64,000 nt of DNA from Corynebacterium lemuris (GTDB lineage Bacteria; Actinomycetota; Actinomycetes; Mycobacteriales; Mycobacteriaceae), in the NCBI RefSeq assembly GCF_024919295.1, contig NZ_JANWTC010000001.1, positions 558,001-622,000 on the forward strand, read 5' to 3'. A program made the position numbers and the translations under genes. The notes beneath the pieces were generated by a model. The model saw nothing but the letters and a program-made list of their open reading frames with translations. It made no database searches and was not told where the DNA came from. Shown piece after piece: positions 17,656 through 26,404 of the stretch (positions are counted from its first letter, which is position 1; every line of letters begins with the position of its first letter).

Positions 17656-19170
17656 ATGATCAACCACACCGTGCGTACCTACCGCTCCGCCGAGGACTTC
17701 CCCCACGAGGAACACCTGGCCCACAAGATCGCCCTTGTCGCGGCCGACCCTGTCGAGGTCCCGGCCGAGACGAAGGAGATGATCATCAACCGGATCATCG
17801 ACAACGCCGCCGTCTCCGTCGCCTCCGCTTTACGACGCCCTGTCTCCTCCGCCCGTGTCATGGCCCAGGCCCGCCCCGTCACCGACGGCCGCGGCGCCTC
17901 CGTTCTCGGTCTGCCGGGCAGGTACGCCGCCGAGTGGGCCGCCCTGGCCAACGGCACCGCCGTCCGCGAACTCGACTTCCACGACACCTTCCTCGCCGCC
18001 GACTACTCCCACCCCGGCGACAACATCCCGCCGATTCTCGCCGCCGCGCAGCAGGCCGGCAAGGGCGGCCGCGACCTCATCCGCGGCCTGGCCACCGGTT
18101 ACGAGATCCAGGTCAACCTGGTCCGCGGCATCTGCCTCCACGAACACAAGATCGACCACGTCGCCCACCTCGGCCCCTCGGCCGCCGCCGGCATCGGTAC
18201 CCTGCTCGACCTGGACGTGGACATCATCTACCAGGCCATCGGCCAGGCGCTGCACACCACCACCGCCACCCGCCAGTCCCGCAAGGGAGAGATCTCCTCC
18301 TGGAAGGCCTTCGCCCCGGCCTTCGCCGGCAAGATGGCCATCGAGGCCGTCGACCGCGCCATGCGCTGCGAGGGTGCCCCCTCGCCGATCTGGGAGGGCG
18401 AGGACGGCGTCATCGCCTGGCTGCTCTCCGGCCCGGAGCACCGCTACACCGTGCCCCTGCCGGCCGCAGGCGAGGAAAAGCGCGCCATCCTGGACACCTA
18501 CACCAAGGAGCACTCCGCGGAGTACCAGTCCCAGGCCCCCATCGACCTGGCCCGCCGCATGGGTGACAGCCTCGCCGCCGACGGGAAGGACCTCCGTGAC
18601 ATCGAGTCCATCGTCCTGCACACCTCCCACCACACCCATTACGTCATCGGCACCGGCTCGAACGACCCGCAGAAATTCGACCCCGACGCCTCCCGCGAGA
18701 CCCTCGACCACTCCATCATGTACATCTTCGCCGTGGCGCTCGAGGACCGCTCCTGGCACCATGAGCGCTCCTACGCCCCGGAGCGCGCCAACCGTCCGGG
18801 GACCATCGAGCTGTGGCAGAAGATCTCCACGGTCGAGGATCCCGAGTGGACCCGCCGCTACCACTCCAGCGACCCGGACGAGAAGGCCTTCGGCGCCCGC
18901 GCCGTGATCACCTTCACCGACGGCACAGTCGTCGAGGACGAGCTGGCCGTCGCCGACGCCCACCCGCTCGGCGCCCGCCCCTTCGCCCGCGAACAGTACG
19001 TGGCCAAGTTCCGCACGCTGGCCGAGGGCATTGTCTCCGCGGCCGAACAGGACCGCTTCCTCACCGCCGCGGAGAACACCGAGAGCCTCACCGACCTGTC
19101 CGAGCTCAACATCGAACTCGACGAGGACACCCTCGCCCGCGCCCCGATGATCCCGGCAGGGCTGTTCTGA
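17656..19170 (+). CDS. prpD: 2-methylcitrate dehydratase
   Basis: A 504-aa MmgE/PrpD-family enzyme dehydrating 2-methylcitrate to 2-methyl-cis-aconitate in the cytosolic methylcitrate cycle that detoxifies propionyl-CoA. Typical segments are [13 protein letters not shown], the [13 protein letters not shown]...HPGDNIPP block, and [18 protein letters not shown], which is diagnostic of PrpD. Length is usual (about 500). It is the first gene of prpDBC, and its TGA overlaps the prpB ATG (TGATG), so translation is coupled. The ATG at 17656 follows AAGGAGTAG at 17637-17645. Confidence 0.95.
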   Translation: MINHTVRTYRSAEDFPHEEHLAHKIALVAADPVEVPAETKEMIINRIIDNAAVSVASALRRPVSSARVMAQARPVTDGRGASVLGLPGRYAAEWAALANGTAVRELDFHDTFLAADYSHPGDNIPPILAAAQQAGKGGRDLIRGLATGYEIQVNLVRGICLHEHKIDHVAHLGPSAAAGIGTLLDLDVDIIYQAIGQALHTTTATRQSRKGEISSWKAFAPAFAGKMAIEAVDRAMRCEGAPSPIWEGEDGVIAWLLSGPEHRYTVPLPAAGEEKRAILDTYTKEHSAEYQSQAPIDLARRMGDSLAADGKDLRDIESIVLHTSHHTHYVIGTGSNDPQKFDPDASRETLDHSIMYIFAVALEDRSWHHERSYAPERANRPGTIELWQKISTVEDPEWTRRYHSSDPDEKAFGARAVITFTDGTVVEDELAVADAHPLGARPFAREQYVAKFRTLAEGIVSAAEQDRFLTAAENTESLTDLSELNIELDEDTLARAPMIPAGLF

Positions 19171-20099
19171 TGGCCGGCCTGTTCTCCACCACGGCGACGC
19201 CGACGGAGCGTCGACAGGCATTCCGCGCGGGCCTGACCAGCGGAAAGATCCAGCGCATGCCGGGCGCCTTCTCCCCGCTGGTGGCGCGAGCCATCCAGGA
19301 GGCCGGCTTCGACGGCGTCTACGTCTCCGGCGCGGTCGTCGCCGCCGACCTGGCGCTGCCCGACATCGGCCTGACCACCCTCAGCGAGGTCGCGGGACGG
19401 TCGAGGCAGATCGCCCGGGTCACCGACCTGCCCGTGCTCGTCGACGCCGACACCGGCTTCGGCGAACCGATGTCCGCGGCGCGCACCATCTCCGAATTCG
19501 AGGACGCCGGTGTCGCCGGCTGCCACCTCGAGGACCAGGTCAACCCCAAGCGCTGCGGTCACCTCGACGGCAAGGAGGTCGTCCCCACCGAACTCATGCT
19601 GCGGCGCATCACCGCGGCGGTCAACGAACGCCGCGACGACCAGTTCGTCATCTGTGCGCGTACCGACGCCGCCGGGGTCGAGGGCATCGATTCGGCCATC
19701 GAACGTGCCAAGGCCTACGCCGACGCCGGAGCCGACCTCATCTTCACCGAGGCACTGCACACCCCAGCGGAGTTCGAGAAATTCCGCGCGGCCGTCGACG
19801 TGCCCCTGCTGGCCAACATGACGGAATTCGGCAAATCCGAACTCCTCTCCGCACAGCAGCTCGAGGACCTCGGCTTCAATGCCGTCATCTACCCGGTGAC
19901 CACCCTGCGCATCGCGATGGGCCAGGTCGAGGAGGCACTCGGGGAGATAGCGGAGACCGGCACCCAGACCGGCTGGCTCGACCGCATGCAGCACCGCTCC
20001 CGCCTCTACGAACTGCTCCGCTACAACGAGTACAACGCCTTCGACCAGCAGGTGTTCACCTACTCCGCAGACACCTACCAGCCCACCTTCGTCCAGTAA
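19170..20099 (+). CDS. prpB: 2-methylisocitrate lyase
   Basis: A 309-aa isocitrate-lyase-superfamily enzyme splitting 2-methylisocitrate into pyruvate and succinate. Visible motifs are PGAFSPLVARAIQEAGFDGVYVSG, the Mg-binding VDADTGFGEP and the active-site loop KRCGH (residues 127-131, Cys129 as catalytic base). The QHRSRLYELLRYNEYNAFDQ tail is typical of PrpB. The start is the ATG overlapping prpD's stop. prpC follows after 28 bp with GAAAGGCTGAG as ribosome site. Confidence 0.95.
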   Translation: MAGLFSTTATPTERRQAFRAGLTSGKIQRMPGAFSPLVARAIQEAGFDGVYVSGAVVAADLALPDIGLTTLSEVAGRSRQIARVTDLPVLVDADTGFGEPMSAARTISEFEDAGVAGCHLEDQVNPKRCGHLDGKEVVPTELMLRRITAAVNERRDDQFVICARTDAAGVEGIDSAIERAKAYADAGADLIFTEALHTPAEFEKFRAAVDVPLLANMTEFGKSELLSAQQLEDLGFNAVIYPVTTLRIAMGQVEEALGEIAETGTQTGWLDRMQHRSRLYELLRYNEYNAFDQQVFTYSADTYQPTFVQ

Positions 20100-20127
20100 C
20101 CTCCCTCCTCCCGAAAGGCTGAGAACC

Positions 20128-21288
20128 ATGACCACCGCCACCCAGACCCAGCAGCCCGAGGTTCGCAAGGGACTCTACGGAGTCATCGCCGACTACACCG
20201 CCGTCTCCAAGGTCATGCCGGAGACCAACTCCCTGACCTACCGCGGTTACGCCGTCCAGGACCTCGTCGAGCACTGCTCCTTCGAGGAGGTCTCCTACCT
20301 TCTGTGGAACGGCGAACTGCCGGACGAGGAGCAGCTCACCGAGTTCAACAGGCGGGGCCGCTCCTACCGCAGCCTCGATCCGGGCCTGATCTCGCTCATC
20401 CACTCCCTGCCCACCGACTGCCACCCCATGGATGTCATGCGCACCGCTGTGTCCTACATGGGCACCAAGGACCCGGAGCACTTCACCCCCGACTCCGACC
20501 ACATCACCCACGTCGGACACAACCTGCTGGCCCAGCTGCCGATGGTTCTGGCGATGGACATCCGCCGCCGCGGGGGTAAGGACATCGTCGCCCCCGACCC
20601 GGACAAGTCCGTCGCCGAGAACCTGCTGGCCATGGTCTTCGGCAACGGCCCCGAGTCCCCGGCCAGTAACCCCGAGGATGTGCGGGACTTCGAGAAGTCG
20701 CTGATCCTCTACGCCGAGCACTCCTTCAACGCCTCGACCTTCACCGGCCGCGTGATCACCTCCACCCGCTCCGACGTCTATTCCGCCATCACCGGTGCCA
20801 TCGGCGCGCTCAAAGGCCCGCTGCACGGTGGCGCCAACGAGTTCGTCATGCACACCATGCTGGAGATCGACGACCCGGCCAAGGCCGCAGACTGGGTGAA
20901 CCACGCCCTGGACAACAAGAACCTCATCATGGGTTTCGGTCACCGCGTGTACAAGAAGGGCGACTCCCGCGTCCCCAGCATGGAGACCTCCTTCCGGGCA
21001 CTGGCCGAGCGTCACGACGGTGCCAAGTGGGTCGCCATGTACGAGAACATGCGCGACGCCATGGACACCCGCACCGGCATCCAACCCAACCTAGATTTCC
21101 CGGCCGGCCCCGCCTACCACCTGCTCGGCTTCCCGGTGGATTTTTTCACTCCGCTGTTCGTCATCGCCCGTGTCGCCGGCTGGACCGCGCACATCGTGGA
21201 GCAGTTCGAGAACAACTCCCTGATCCGCCCGCTGTCCGCCTACAACGGCCCCGAGCAGCGCGAGGTTGTCCCGATGGGCCAGCGCTAG
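20128..21288 (+). CDS. prpC: 2-methylcitrate synthase
   Basis: A 386-aa citrate-synthase-fold enzyme condensing propionyl-CoA with oxaloacetate. The catalytic triad is seen at His233 (LHGGANE), His272 (GFGHRVYKKGDSR) and Asp323 (NLDFPAGPAY). The short form and operon position with prpDB mark it as methylcitrate rather than housekeeping citrate synthase. Some corynebacterial PrpC proteins also have citrate synthase activity. It ends the operon. Confidence 0.95.
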   Translation: MTTATQTQQPEVRKGLYGVIADYTAVSKVMPETNSLTYRGYAVQDLVEHCSFEEVSYLLWNGELPDEEQLTEFNRRGRSYRSLDPGLISLIHSLPTDCHPMDVMRTAVSYMGTKDPEHFTPDSDHITHVGHNLLAQLPMVLAMDIRRRGGKDIVAPDPDKSVAENLLAMVFGNGPESPASNPEDVRDFEKSLILYAEHSFNASTFTGRVITSTRSDVYSAITGAIGALKGPLHGGANEFVMHTMLEIDDPAKAADWVNHALDNKNLIMGFGHRVYKKGDSRVPSMETSFRALAERHDGAKWVAMYENMRDAMDTRTGIQPNLDFPAGPAYHLLGFPVDFFTPLFVIARVAGWTAHIVEQFENNSLIRPLSAYNGPEQREVVPMGQR

Positions 21289-21311
21289 CGGCCCTGACCC
21301 CGTGGTGCGGC

Positions 21312-21317
21312 TAGAAT
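21312..21317 (+). promoter_or_regulatory. -10 box of a probable leaderless promoter for the PAP2-like gene
   Basis: TAGAAT ends 9 nt before the ATG at 21327, with no Shine-Dalgarno sequence between. Confidence 0.45.
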
Positions 21318-21326
21318 GCTCAGTCG

Positions 21327-21884
21327 ATGACCTCCGCAAAAATCGTGACCGAGATAGCCGCTCCATGGGTCACCAACATCCTCCTCTTCCTCATCCTCGG
21401 CATCAGCCTCGGTACCCCGGCCCCCGGTATTCTGGCGGCCGTCATGACGGGAATCCTGCCGATGGTGGCCGTCCTGTGGATGATCCGGCAGGGGAGGGTG
21501 GCCAGCCACCACGTCACGGTGCGGACGCAGCGGGGAGCCCTGTTCGCGATCATCCTCGGCCTGCTCGCCGTGTTGATTGTCGGACTCCTGCTGCTGGACA
21601 CCCCGCGCGAGATCTGGCTGGCGGGGATGGCGGCAGTGCTGTTCATCCTCGCGTTCTCAGTGATCAACCATCTCGGCCTCAAGATCTCCATCCATGTCGG
21701 ACTGTGGGTGCCTGTCTGGATCTACCTGGGGATCGTCCTCTCCCCCTGGTGGTCGCTCGCCCTCCTGGCCACCCCACTCATCGCCTGGTCCCGGTTGAAA
21801 CTCACCCACCACTCCTGGGCGGAGGTGCTCGGTGGGGCCTGCACCGGCCTTGCCGTGGTGGCCGTGATGCTCCCTCTGCTCTAA
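21327..21884 (+). CDS. Degenerate PAP2-like membrane protein
   Basis: A 185-aa protein with about six hydrophobic segments. The C-terminal WSRLKLTHHSWAEVLGG resembles the third PAP2 phosphatase signature (SR-x5-H-x3-D), with Glu replacing the aspartate. The first two PAP2 signatures (K-x6-RP and PSGH) are absent: the expected places read VRTQRG and INHLG. The catalytic histidine/lysine set is therefore incomplete, and enzymatic activity is doubtful. It lies between prpC and pyc on the same strand. It could be an accessory membrane protein derived from a PAP2 ancestor. Confidence 0.6.
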   Translation: MTSAKIVTEIAAPWVTNILLFLILGISLGTPAPGILAAVMTGILPMVAVLWMIRQGRVASHHVTVRTQRGALFAIILGLLAVLIVGLLLLDTPREIWLAGMAAVLFILAFSVINHLGLKISIHVGLWVPVWIYLGIVLSPWWSLALLATPLIAWSRLKLTHHSWAEVLGGACTGLAVVAVMLPLL

Positions 21885-21998
21885 CCGCCGGAGCCGCCTT
21901 CCGGGGGTGGAGGTGCAGATATTTTTCTATGTGGACATGGTTCCTGTTCCGCTCGTCGGAATGTCCGCTGAGGGGCGGCCTGACCTGTTCTGCATTCC

Positions 21999-22036
21999 GG
22001 AAACGGGCATGGTTCATCGTGAAATTGCCCGTTTCC
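21999..22036. promoter_or_regulatory. Long palindrome/stem-loop upstream of the pyc promoter
   Basis: Perfect 11-bp arms GGAAACGGGCA (21999-22009) and TGCCCGTTTCC (22026-22036) enclose 16 nt that contain a smaller inverted pair, TTCA-TCG-TGAA. No T-run follows on either strand, so an operator or regulatory hairpin is more likely than a terminator. Confidence 0.6.
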
Positions 22037-22080
22037 CTGAAAAGATAGGGGGGCTTGCCCGGAATCACCCCTGTCGCTGC

Positions 22081-22086
22081 GATAAT
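22081..22086 (+). promoter_or_regulatory. pyc: Extended -10 box for pyc
   Basis: GATAAT preceded by TGC gives the extended -10 form TGN-GATAAT. Start near 22093 would leave a leader of about 80 nt before GTG 22174. Confidence 0.5.
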
Positions 22087-22173
22087 GTGATTCAGACGAG
22101 ATCGCACAGAATCTCCCGCATCAATCACACCTCCCGCATGCGCATCAGCATGTCGTTTGGAAAGGACCTCCAC

Positions 22174-25100
22174 GTGGCCACAACCACATTGCCCGCATTC
22201 AAGAAGGTGCTTGTCGCCAACCGCGGCGAAATCGCCGTACGTGCCTTCCGCGCCGCCTACGAGACCGGGGCCGCCACGGTTGCGGTCTACCCCAAGGAGG
22301 ACCGCAACTCCCACCACCGGTCGTTTGCCTCCGAGGCCGTGCGCATCGGCACCGAAGGCTCCCCGGTCAAGGCCTACCTGGATATCGACGAGATCATCCG
22401 GGCAGCGAAGAAAACCCACGCCGATGCCGTCTACCCCGGCTACGGTTTCCTCTCCGAGAACGCCCAGCTGGCACGCGAATGCGCAGAGAACGGCCTCACC
22501 TTCATCGGCCCACCGCCTGAGGTCCTCGATCTCACCGGCGACAAGTCGGCGGCCGTGGATGCCGCACGCAAGGCGGGCCTGCCGGTGCTGCAGGACTCCG
22601 AACCGACCACCGACATCGACAAGCTGGTGGAGATGGCCGAGGACTTCACCTTCCCCATCTTCGTCAAGGCGGTGGCCGGTGGCGGCGGGCGTGGCATGCG
22701 GTTCATCGAACACCCCGAGGATGTGGCCAGGTTGTCGGCGGAGGCTTCGCGTGAGGCGGCGGCCGCCTTCGGCGACGGCAATGTTTACCTCGAGCGTGCG
22801 GTGCTCAACCCGCAGCACATCGAGGTCCAGATCCTGGCGGATCACACCGGTGAGGTCATCCACCTCTATGAGCGGGACTGCTCCCTGCAGCGTCGTCACC
22901 AGAAGGTCGTGGAGATCGCCCCGGCCCAGCACCTCGACCCGGATCTACGCGATCAGATCTGTGCGGATGCGGTGCGGTTCTGCCGGGAGATCGGCTACCA
23001 GTGCGCGGGCACGGTGGAGTTCCTCGTCGATGAGCAGGGCAACCATGTCTTCATCGAGATGAACCCGCGGATCCAGGTCGAGCACACCATCACCGAGGAA
23101 GTCACCTCCGTTGACCTGGTCAAGGCACAGATGCACCTGGCTGCCGGCGCCACCCTCGCGGAGCTGGGCCTGACCCAGGACTCCATCAAGCTGCACGGGG
23201 CGGCCCTGCAGTGCCGGATCACCACCGAGGATCCCTCGAACAACTTCCGCCCCGACACCGGCACGATCACCGCCTACCGCTCCCCGGGTGGAGCAGGCGT
23301 GCGTCTCGACGGCGCTGCCTCCCTCGGCGGTGAGATCTCCCCGAACTTCGACTCCATGCTGGTCAAGATGAGCTGCCGCGGCGCTGACTTCGCCACCGCC
23401 GTTGCCCGTGCGCAGCGCGCCCTGGCGGAATTCACCGTCTCCGGTGTGGCCACCAACATCGGTTTCCTGCGTGCGCTGCTGCGTGAGGAGGACTTCCAGA
23501 CCAAACGGATCTCCACCAACTTCATCGGCGAGCACATCCACCTGCTTTCGGCTCCTCCTGCGGATGATGAGGCCGGCAGAATCCTGAATTACCTGGCGGA
23601 TGTGACGGTCAACCGACCGCACGGCAAGCGCCCCACGGAGATCCGTCCCGTGACCAAGCTGCCCCCGCAGGACGATTCCCCGATGCCCCGTGGCTCACGC
23701 GATCTGCTGCGGGATCTCGGTCCGAAGAAGTTCGCAGAACAGCTGCGCGAACAGGATGCCCTGGCTGTCACCGACACCACCTTCCGGGATGCCCACCAGT
23801 CCCTGCTGGCCACCCGGATCCGGTCCTCGGCCCTGGTGGCCGCGGCGAAGCACGTCGGACGGTTGACCCCGAACCTGCTGTCGGTGGAGGCCTGGGGCGG
23901 GGCCACCTATGACGTGGCCATGCGTTTCCTCCACGAGGACCCGTGGGAGCGTCTCGACGCACTGCGCTCCGCCATGCCGAACGTGAACATCCAGATGCTG
24001 CTGCGCGGTCGCAACACCGTCGGCTACACCCCGTACCCGGATTCGGTGGCGCGTGCCTTCGTCGCTGAGGCCGCCGATTCGGGCATCGACATCTTCCGCA
24101 TCTTCGACGCCCTCAACGATGTGTCCCAGATGCGCCCGGCGATCGACGCCGTCCTGGAGACGGGTACCACCGTCGCTGAGGTTGCCATGGCCTATTCCGG
24201 CAACCTGCTGGACCCGAACGAGAAGATCTACACCCTCGACTACTACATGCGTCTGGCCGAGGAGATCGTGGGGTCCGGGGCGCATATCCTGGCCATCAAG
24301 GACATGGCCGGACTGCTGCGCCCCCAGGCCGCCAGCCGCCTGGTCAAGGCGCTGCGCAGAGAATTCGATCTGCCGGTCCATGTGCACACCCATGACACCG
24401 CCGGTGGTCAGCTGGCCACCTACCTCGCTGCCGCGCAGGCCGGTGCCGATGCCGTCGACGGGGCCTCGGCCCCGCTGGCCGGCACCACCTCCCAGCCGTC
24501 GCTGTCCGCGATCGTCGCGGCTTTCGCGGACACGCACCGGGACACCGGCCTCTCCCTGGATGCGGTCTCCGACATGGAGCCCTACTGGGAGGCCGTGCGC
24601 CAGCTCTATGCCCCTTTCGAGGCGGGTGTGCCCGGTCCGACGGGGCGGGTGTACAAGCACGAGATCCCGGGTGGTCAGTTGTCTAACCTGCGTACCCAGG
24701 CCAAGGCCCTGGGCCTGGAGGATCGTTTCGAACTCATCGAGGATGCCTACGCCGCCGTCAATGACCTGTTGGGACGTCCGACCAAGGTGACCCCGTCGTC
24801 GAAGGTCGTCGGCGATCTGGCGTTGCACCTGGTGGGTGCGGGGGTGGATCCGAAGGATTTTGCCGAGGATCCGCAGAAGTATGACATTCCGGATTCAGTG
24901 ATTGGTTTCCTGCGGGGGGATCTGGGTACTCCGCCCGGTGGCTGGCCGCTGCTGCGCGAGAAGGCTCTCGCCGGCCGGGCCAATGGCCCGGCCGCACTCG
25001 CGGAGGTTCCTGCAGAGGATGAGAAGAACCTCACCAGCCCGGACCGGCAGACCCGACGTTCCACCCTGGACAAGCTGTTGTTCCCGAAGCAGGCTGCGGA

Positions 25101-25587
25101 GTTCGCCGAGCACCGCCGTCAGTACGGAAATACGGCTGTCCTGGAGGACCGCATCTTCCTCTACGGCCTCAAGGAGGGCCAGGAGAATGTCATCAAGCTC
25201 GACACGGAGGCCGAGCAGCCCCCGATGGTGGTGCGTCTCGACGCCGTGGGTGAGCCCGACGAGAAGGGCATGCGCCAGGTCGTCGCCAACGTCAACGGGC
25301 AGATCCGCCCGATGAAGGTCCGCGACCGCTCTGTCGAATCCGTCACCGCCTCCGCGGAGAAGGCCGACGCGAACAACAAGGGTCATGTCGCGGCCCCGTT
25401 CGCGGGTGTGGTAATGGTCACCGCGAAACCGGGTGACGAGGTCAAGGCCGGCGACCCGGTCGCCGTCATCGAGGCCATGAAGATGGAGGCCACCATCACG
25501 GCCACCATCGACGGCACCATCGAGCGCGTGGCACTGGCCCAGGCCACCAAGGTGGAGGGCGGCGACCTCATCGTCGTCATCTCCTGA
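22174..25587 (+). CDS. pyc: Pyruvate carboxylase
   Basis: A 1137-aa biotin enzyme carboxylating pyruvate to oxaloacetate, the main anaplerotic reaction of corynebacteria. In order it has a biotin carboxylase/ATP-grasp domain (about 8-460; [43 protein letters not shown]), a carboxyltransferase TIM barrel (about 530-800; TDTTFRDAHQSLLATR, VHVHTHDTAGGQ), a PYC tetramerisation region, and a biotinyl domain with EAMKMEA (Lys1103 biotinylated). Length matches C. glutamicum Pyc. The frame is open 267 nt further upstream, but GTG 22174 is chosen from AAAGGA at 22161-22166 and from the homologues' N-terminus. Confidence 0.97.
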   Translation: MATTTLPAFKKVLVANRGEIAVRAFRAAYETGAATVAVYPKEDRNSHHRSFASEAVRIGTEGSPVKAYLDIDEIIRAAKKTHADAVYPGYGFLSENAQLARECAENGLTFIGPPPEVLDLTGDKSAAVDAARKAGLPVLQDSEPTTDIDKLVEMAEDFTFPIFVKAVAGGGGRGMRFIEHPEDVARLSAEASREAAAAFGDGNVYLERAVLNPQHIEVQILADHTGEVIHLYERDCSLQRRHQKVVEIAPAQHLDPDLRDQICADAVRFCREIGYQCAGTVEFLVDEQGNHVFIEMNPRIQVEHTITEEVTSVDLVKAQMHLAAGATLAELGLTQDSIKLHGAALQCRITTEDPSNNFRPDTGTITAYRSPGGAGVRLDGAASLGGEISPNFDSMLVKMSCRGADFATAVARAQRALAEFTVSGVATNIGFLRALLREEDFQTKRISTNFIGEHIHLLSAPPADDEAGRILNYLADVTVNRPHGKRPTEIRPVTKLPPQDDSPMPRGSRDLLRDLGPKKFAEQLREQDALAVTDTTFRDAHQSLLATRIRSSALVAAAKHVGRLTPNLLSVEAWGGATYDVAMRFLHEDPWERLDALRSAMPNVNIQMLLRGRNTVGYTPYPDSVARAFVAEAADSGIDIFRIFDALNDVSQMRPAIDAVLETGTTVAEVAMAYSGNLLDPNEKIYTLDYYMRLAEEIVGSGAHILAIKDMAGLLRPQAASRLVKALRREFDLPVHVHTHDTAGGQLATYLAAAQAGADAVDGASAPLAGTTSQPSLSAIVAAFADTHRDTGLSLDAVSDMEPYWEAVRQLYAPFEAGVPGPTGRVYKHEIPGGQLSNLRTQAKALGLEDRFELIEDAYAAVNDLLGRPTKVTPSSKVVGDLALHLVGAGVDPKDFAEDPQKYDIPDSVIGFLRGDLGTPPGGWPLLREKALAGRANGPAALAEVPAEDEKNLTSPDRQTRRSTLDKLLFPKQAAEFAEHRRQYGNTAVLEDRIFLYGLKEGQENVIKLDTEAEQPPMVVRLDAVGEPDEKGMRQVVANVNGQIRPMKVRDRSVESVTASAEKADANNKGHVAAPFAGVVMVTAKPGDEVKAGDPVAVIEAMKMEATITATIDGTIERVALAQATKVEGGDLIVVIS

Positions 25588-25600
25588 CCGCTGAAACAAT

Positions 25601-25638
25601 GAGAGCCAGGGTGTCCCAGCTGGGGCACCCTGGTTCTC
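25601..25638 (+). terminator. Terminator after pyc
   Basis: GAGAGCCAGGGTG pairs with CACCCTGGTTCTC (13 bp with one G-T) around an inner CCCAGCTGGG, followed by TGTCTT. It can also serve the convergent GNAT gene. Confidence 0.8.
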
Positions 25639-25751
25639 TGTCTTGAGGTAGGTCTCGCCCGCTAGATCTGGAGATGTATCCCCCAGGTGACAGGCCAACC
25701 AGAGGAATGCCCCACCCGCGAGATACCTCTCGGGAGCTGACGGAGGGGAGC

Positions 25752-26249
25752 TCAGAACCGGTGGATCATCGCCTCACAGCCCAGGTCCTCGCGGATACCG
25801 GCGCTGATGAAGCCCTTCTTCACGTACAGGGCACGGGCGCGTGCATTGCCGAAGTCCACCGCCAGGGAGACTCCCGCGTGGCCACGGGTGCGGGCGAGGT
25901 TGAGGGCGGCGTCGATAAGCGAGGATCCGATGCCGTGGCGCGCGTAGCGATTCTCCACCGCGATGATCAGCTCGGGGACATCCTCGGCGACATAACCGAA
26001 GCGTGGGCGATCAGGACCGTGCCGCAGCCAGACGCCGCCGGCGGGGATACCCTCAGGACTCAGTGCGATGGCCCCACCCTGTTCGGGCGTCCAACTGCCC
26101 ACATAACGCTGCAGGTCCTCAAGATATCCGTCTCCGACGGGCTGGGACTCATCCCCGAAGACATCGGTGAGGAAGAAGAGGCGGGAAATGTAGGTGCGAT
26201 CCGATTCGGTGGCGCGACGAAGGGAAAAACCAGTGAGAACGGAACCCAT
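25752..26249 (-). CDS. GNAT-family N-acetyltransferase
   Basis: A 165-aa acetyltransferase. The acetyl-CoA-binding motif A is VENRYARHGIGSSLIDAALNLARTRG (Q/R-x-x-G-x-G/A form at about residues 98-123), followed by VSLAVDFGNARARALYVKKGF, the usual motif B ending in YxKxGF. The acceptor, either a small molecule or a protein N-terminus, cannot be predicted. The ATG at 26249 is 6 nt from a TACCCT box, so the message may be leaderless. It converges with pyc across the terminator. Confidence 0.85.
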   Translation of the reverse strand: MGSVLTGFSLRRATESDRTYISRLFFLTDVFGDESQPVGDGYLEDLQRYVGSWTPEQGGAIALSPEGIPAGGVWLRHGPDRPRFGYVAEDVPELIIAVENRYARHGIGSSLIDAALNLARTRGHAGVSLAVDFGNARARALYVKKGFISAGIREDLGCEAMIHRF

Positions 26250-26255
26250 GCATAC

Positions 26256-26261
26256 AGGGTA
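26256..26261 (-). promoter_or_regulatory. -10 box of a possible leaderless promoter for the GNAT gene
   Basis: On the minus strand TACCCT ends 6 nt before the ATG at 26249, slightly closer than in the other cases. Confidence 0.35.
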
Positions 26262-26404
26262 ATCGCATCATCGCTGAGTAGGCGAACAGAGGCGACGGCA
26301 CCCGGCGGCATTCACTTCTTGGTTAGTCTGGCGTTCAGGACTTCCTGAGGGAAGAACCCTTCAGGAGCGATGTGGCGTCTCGGACACCAGACAAGGAGTG
26401 AGCG

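Noticed and set aside
21907-22173. N-terminal extension of pyc by 89 codons
   Set aside because: It runs through the palindrome and promoter, lacks similarity to pyruvate carboxylases, and GTG 22174 has a good ribosome site.
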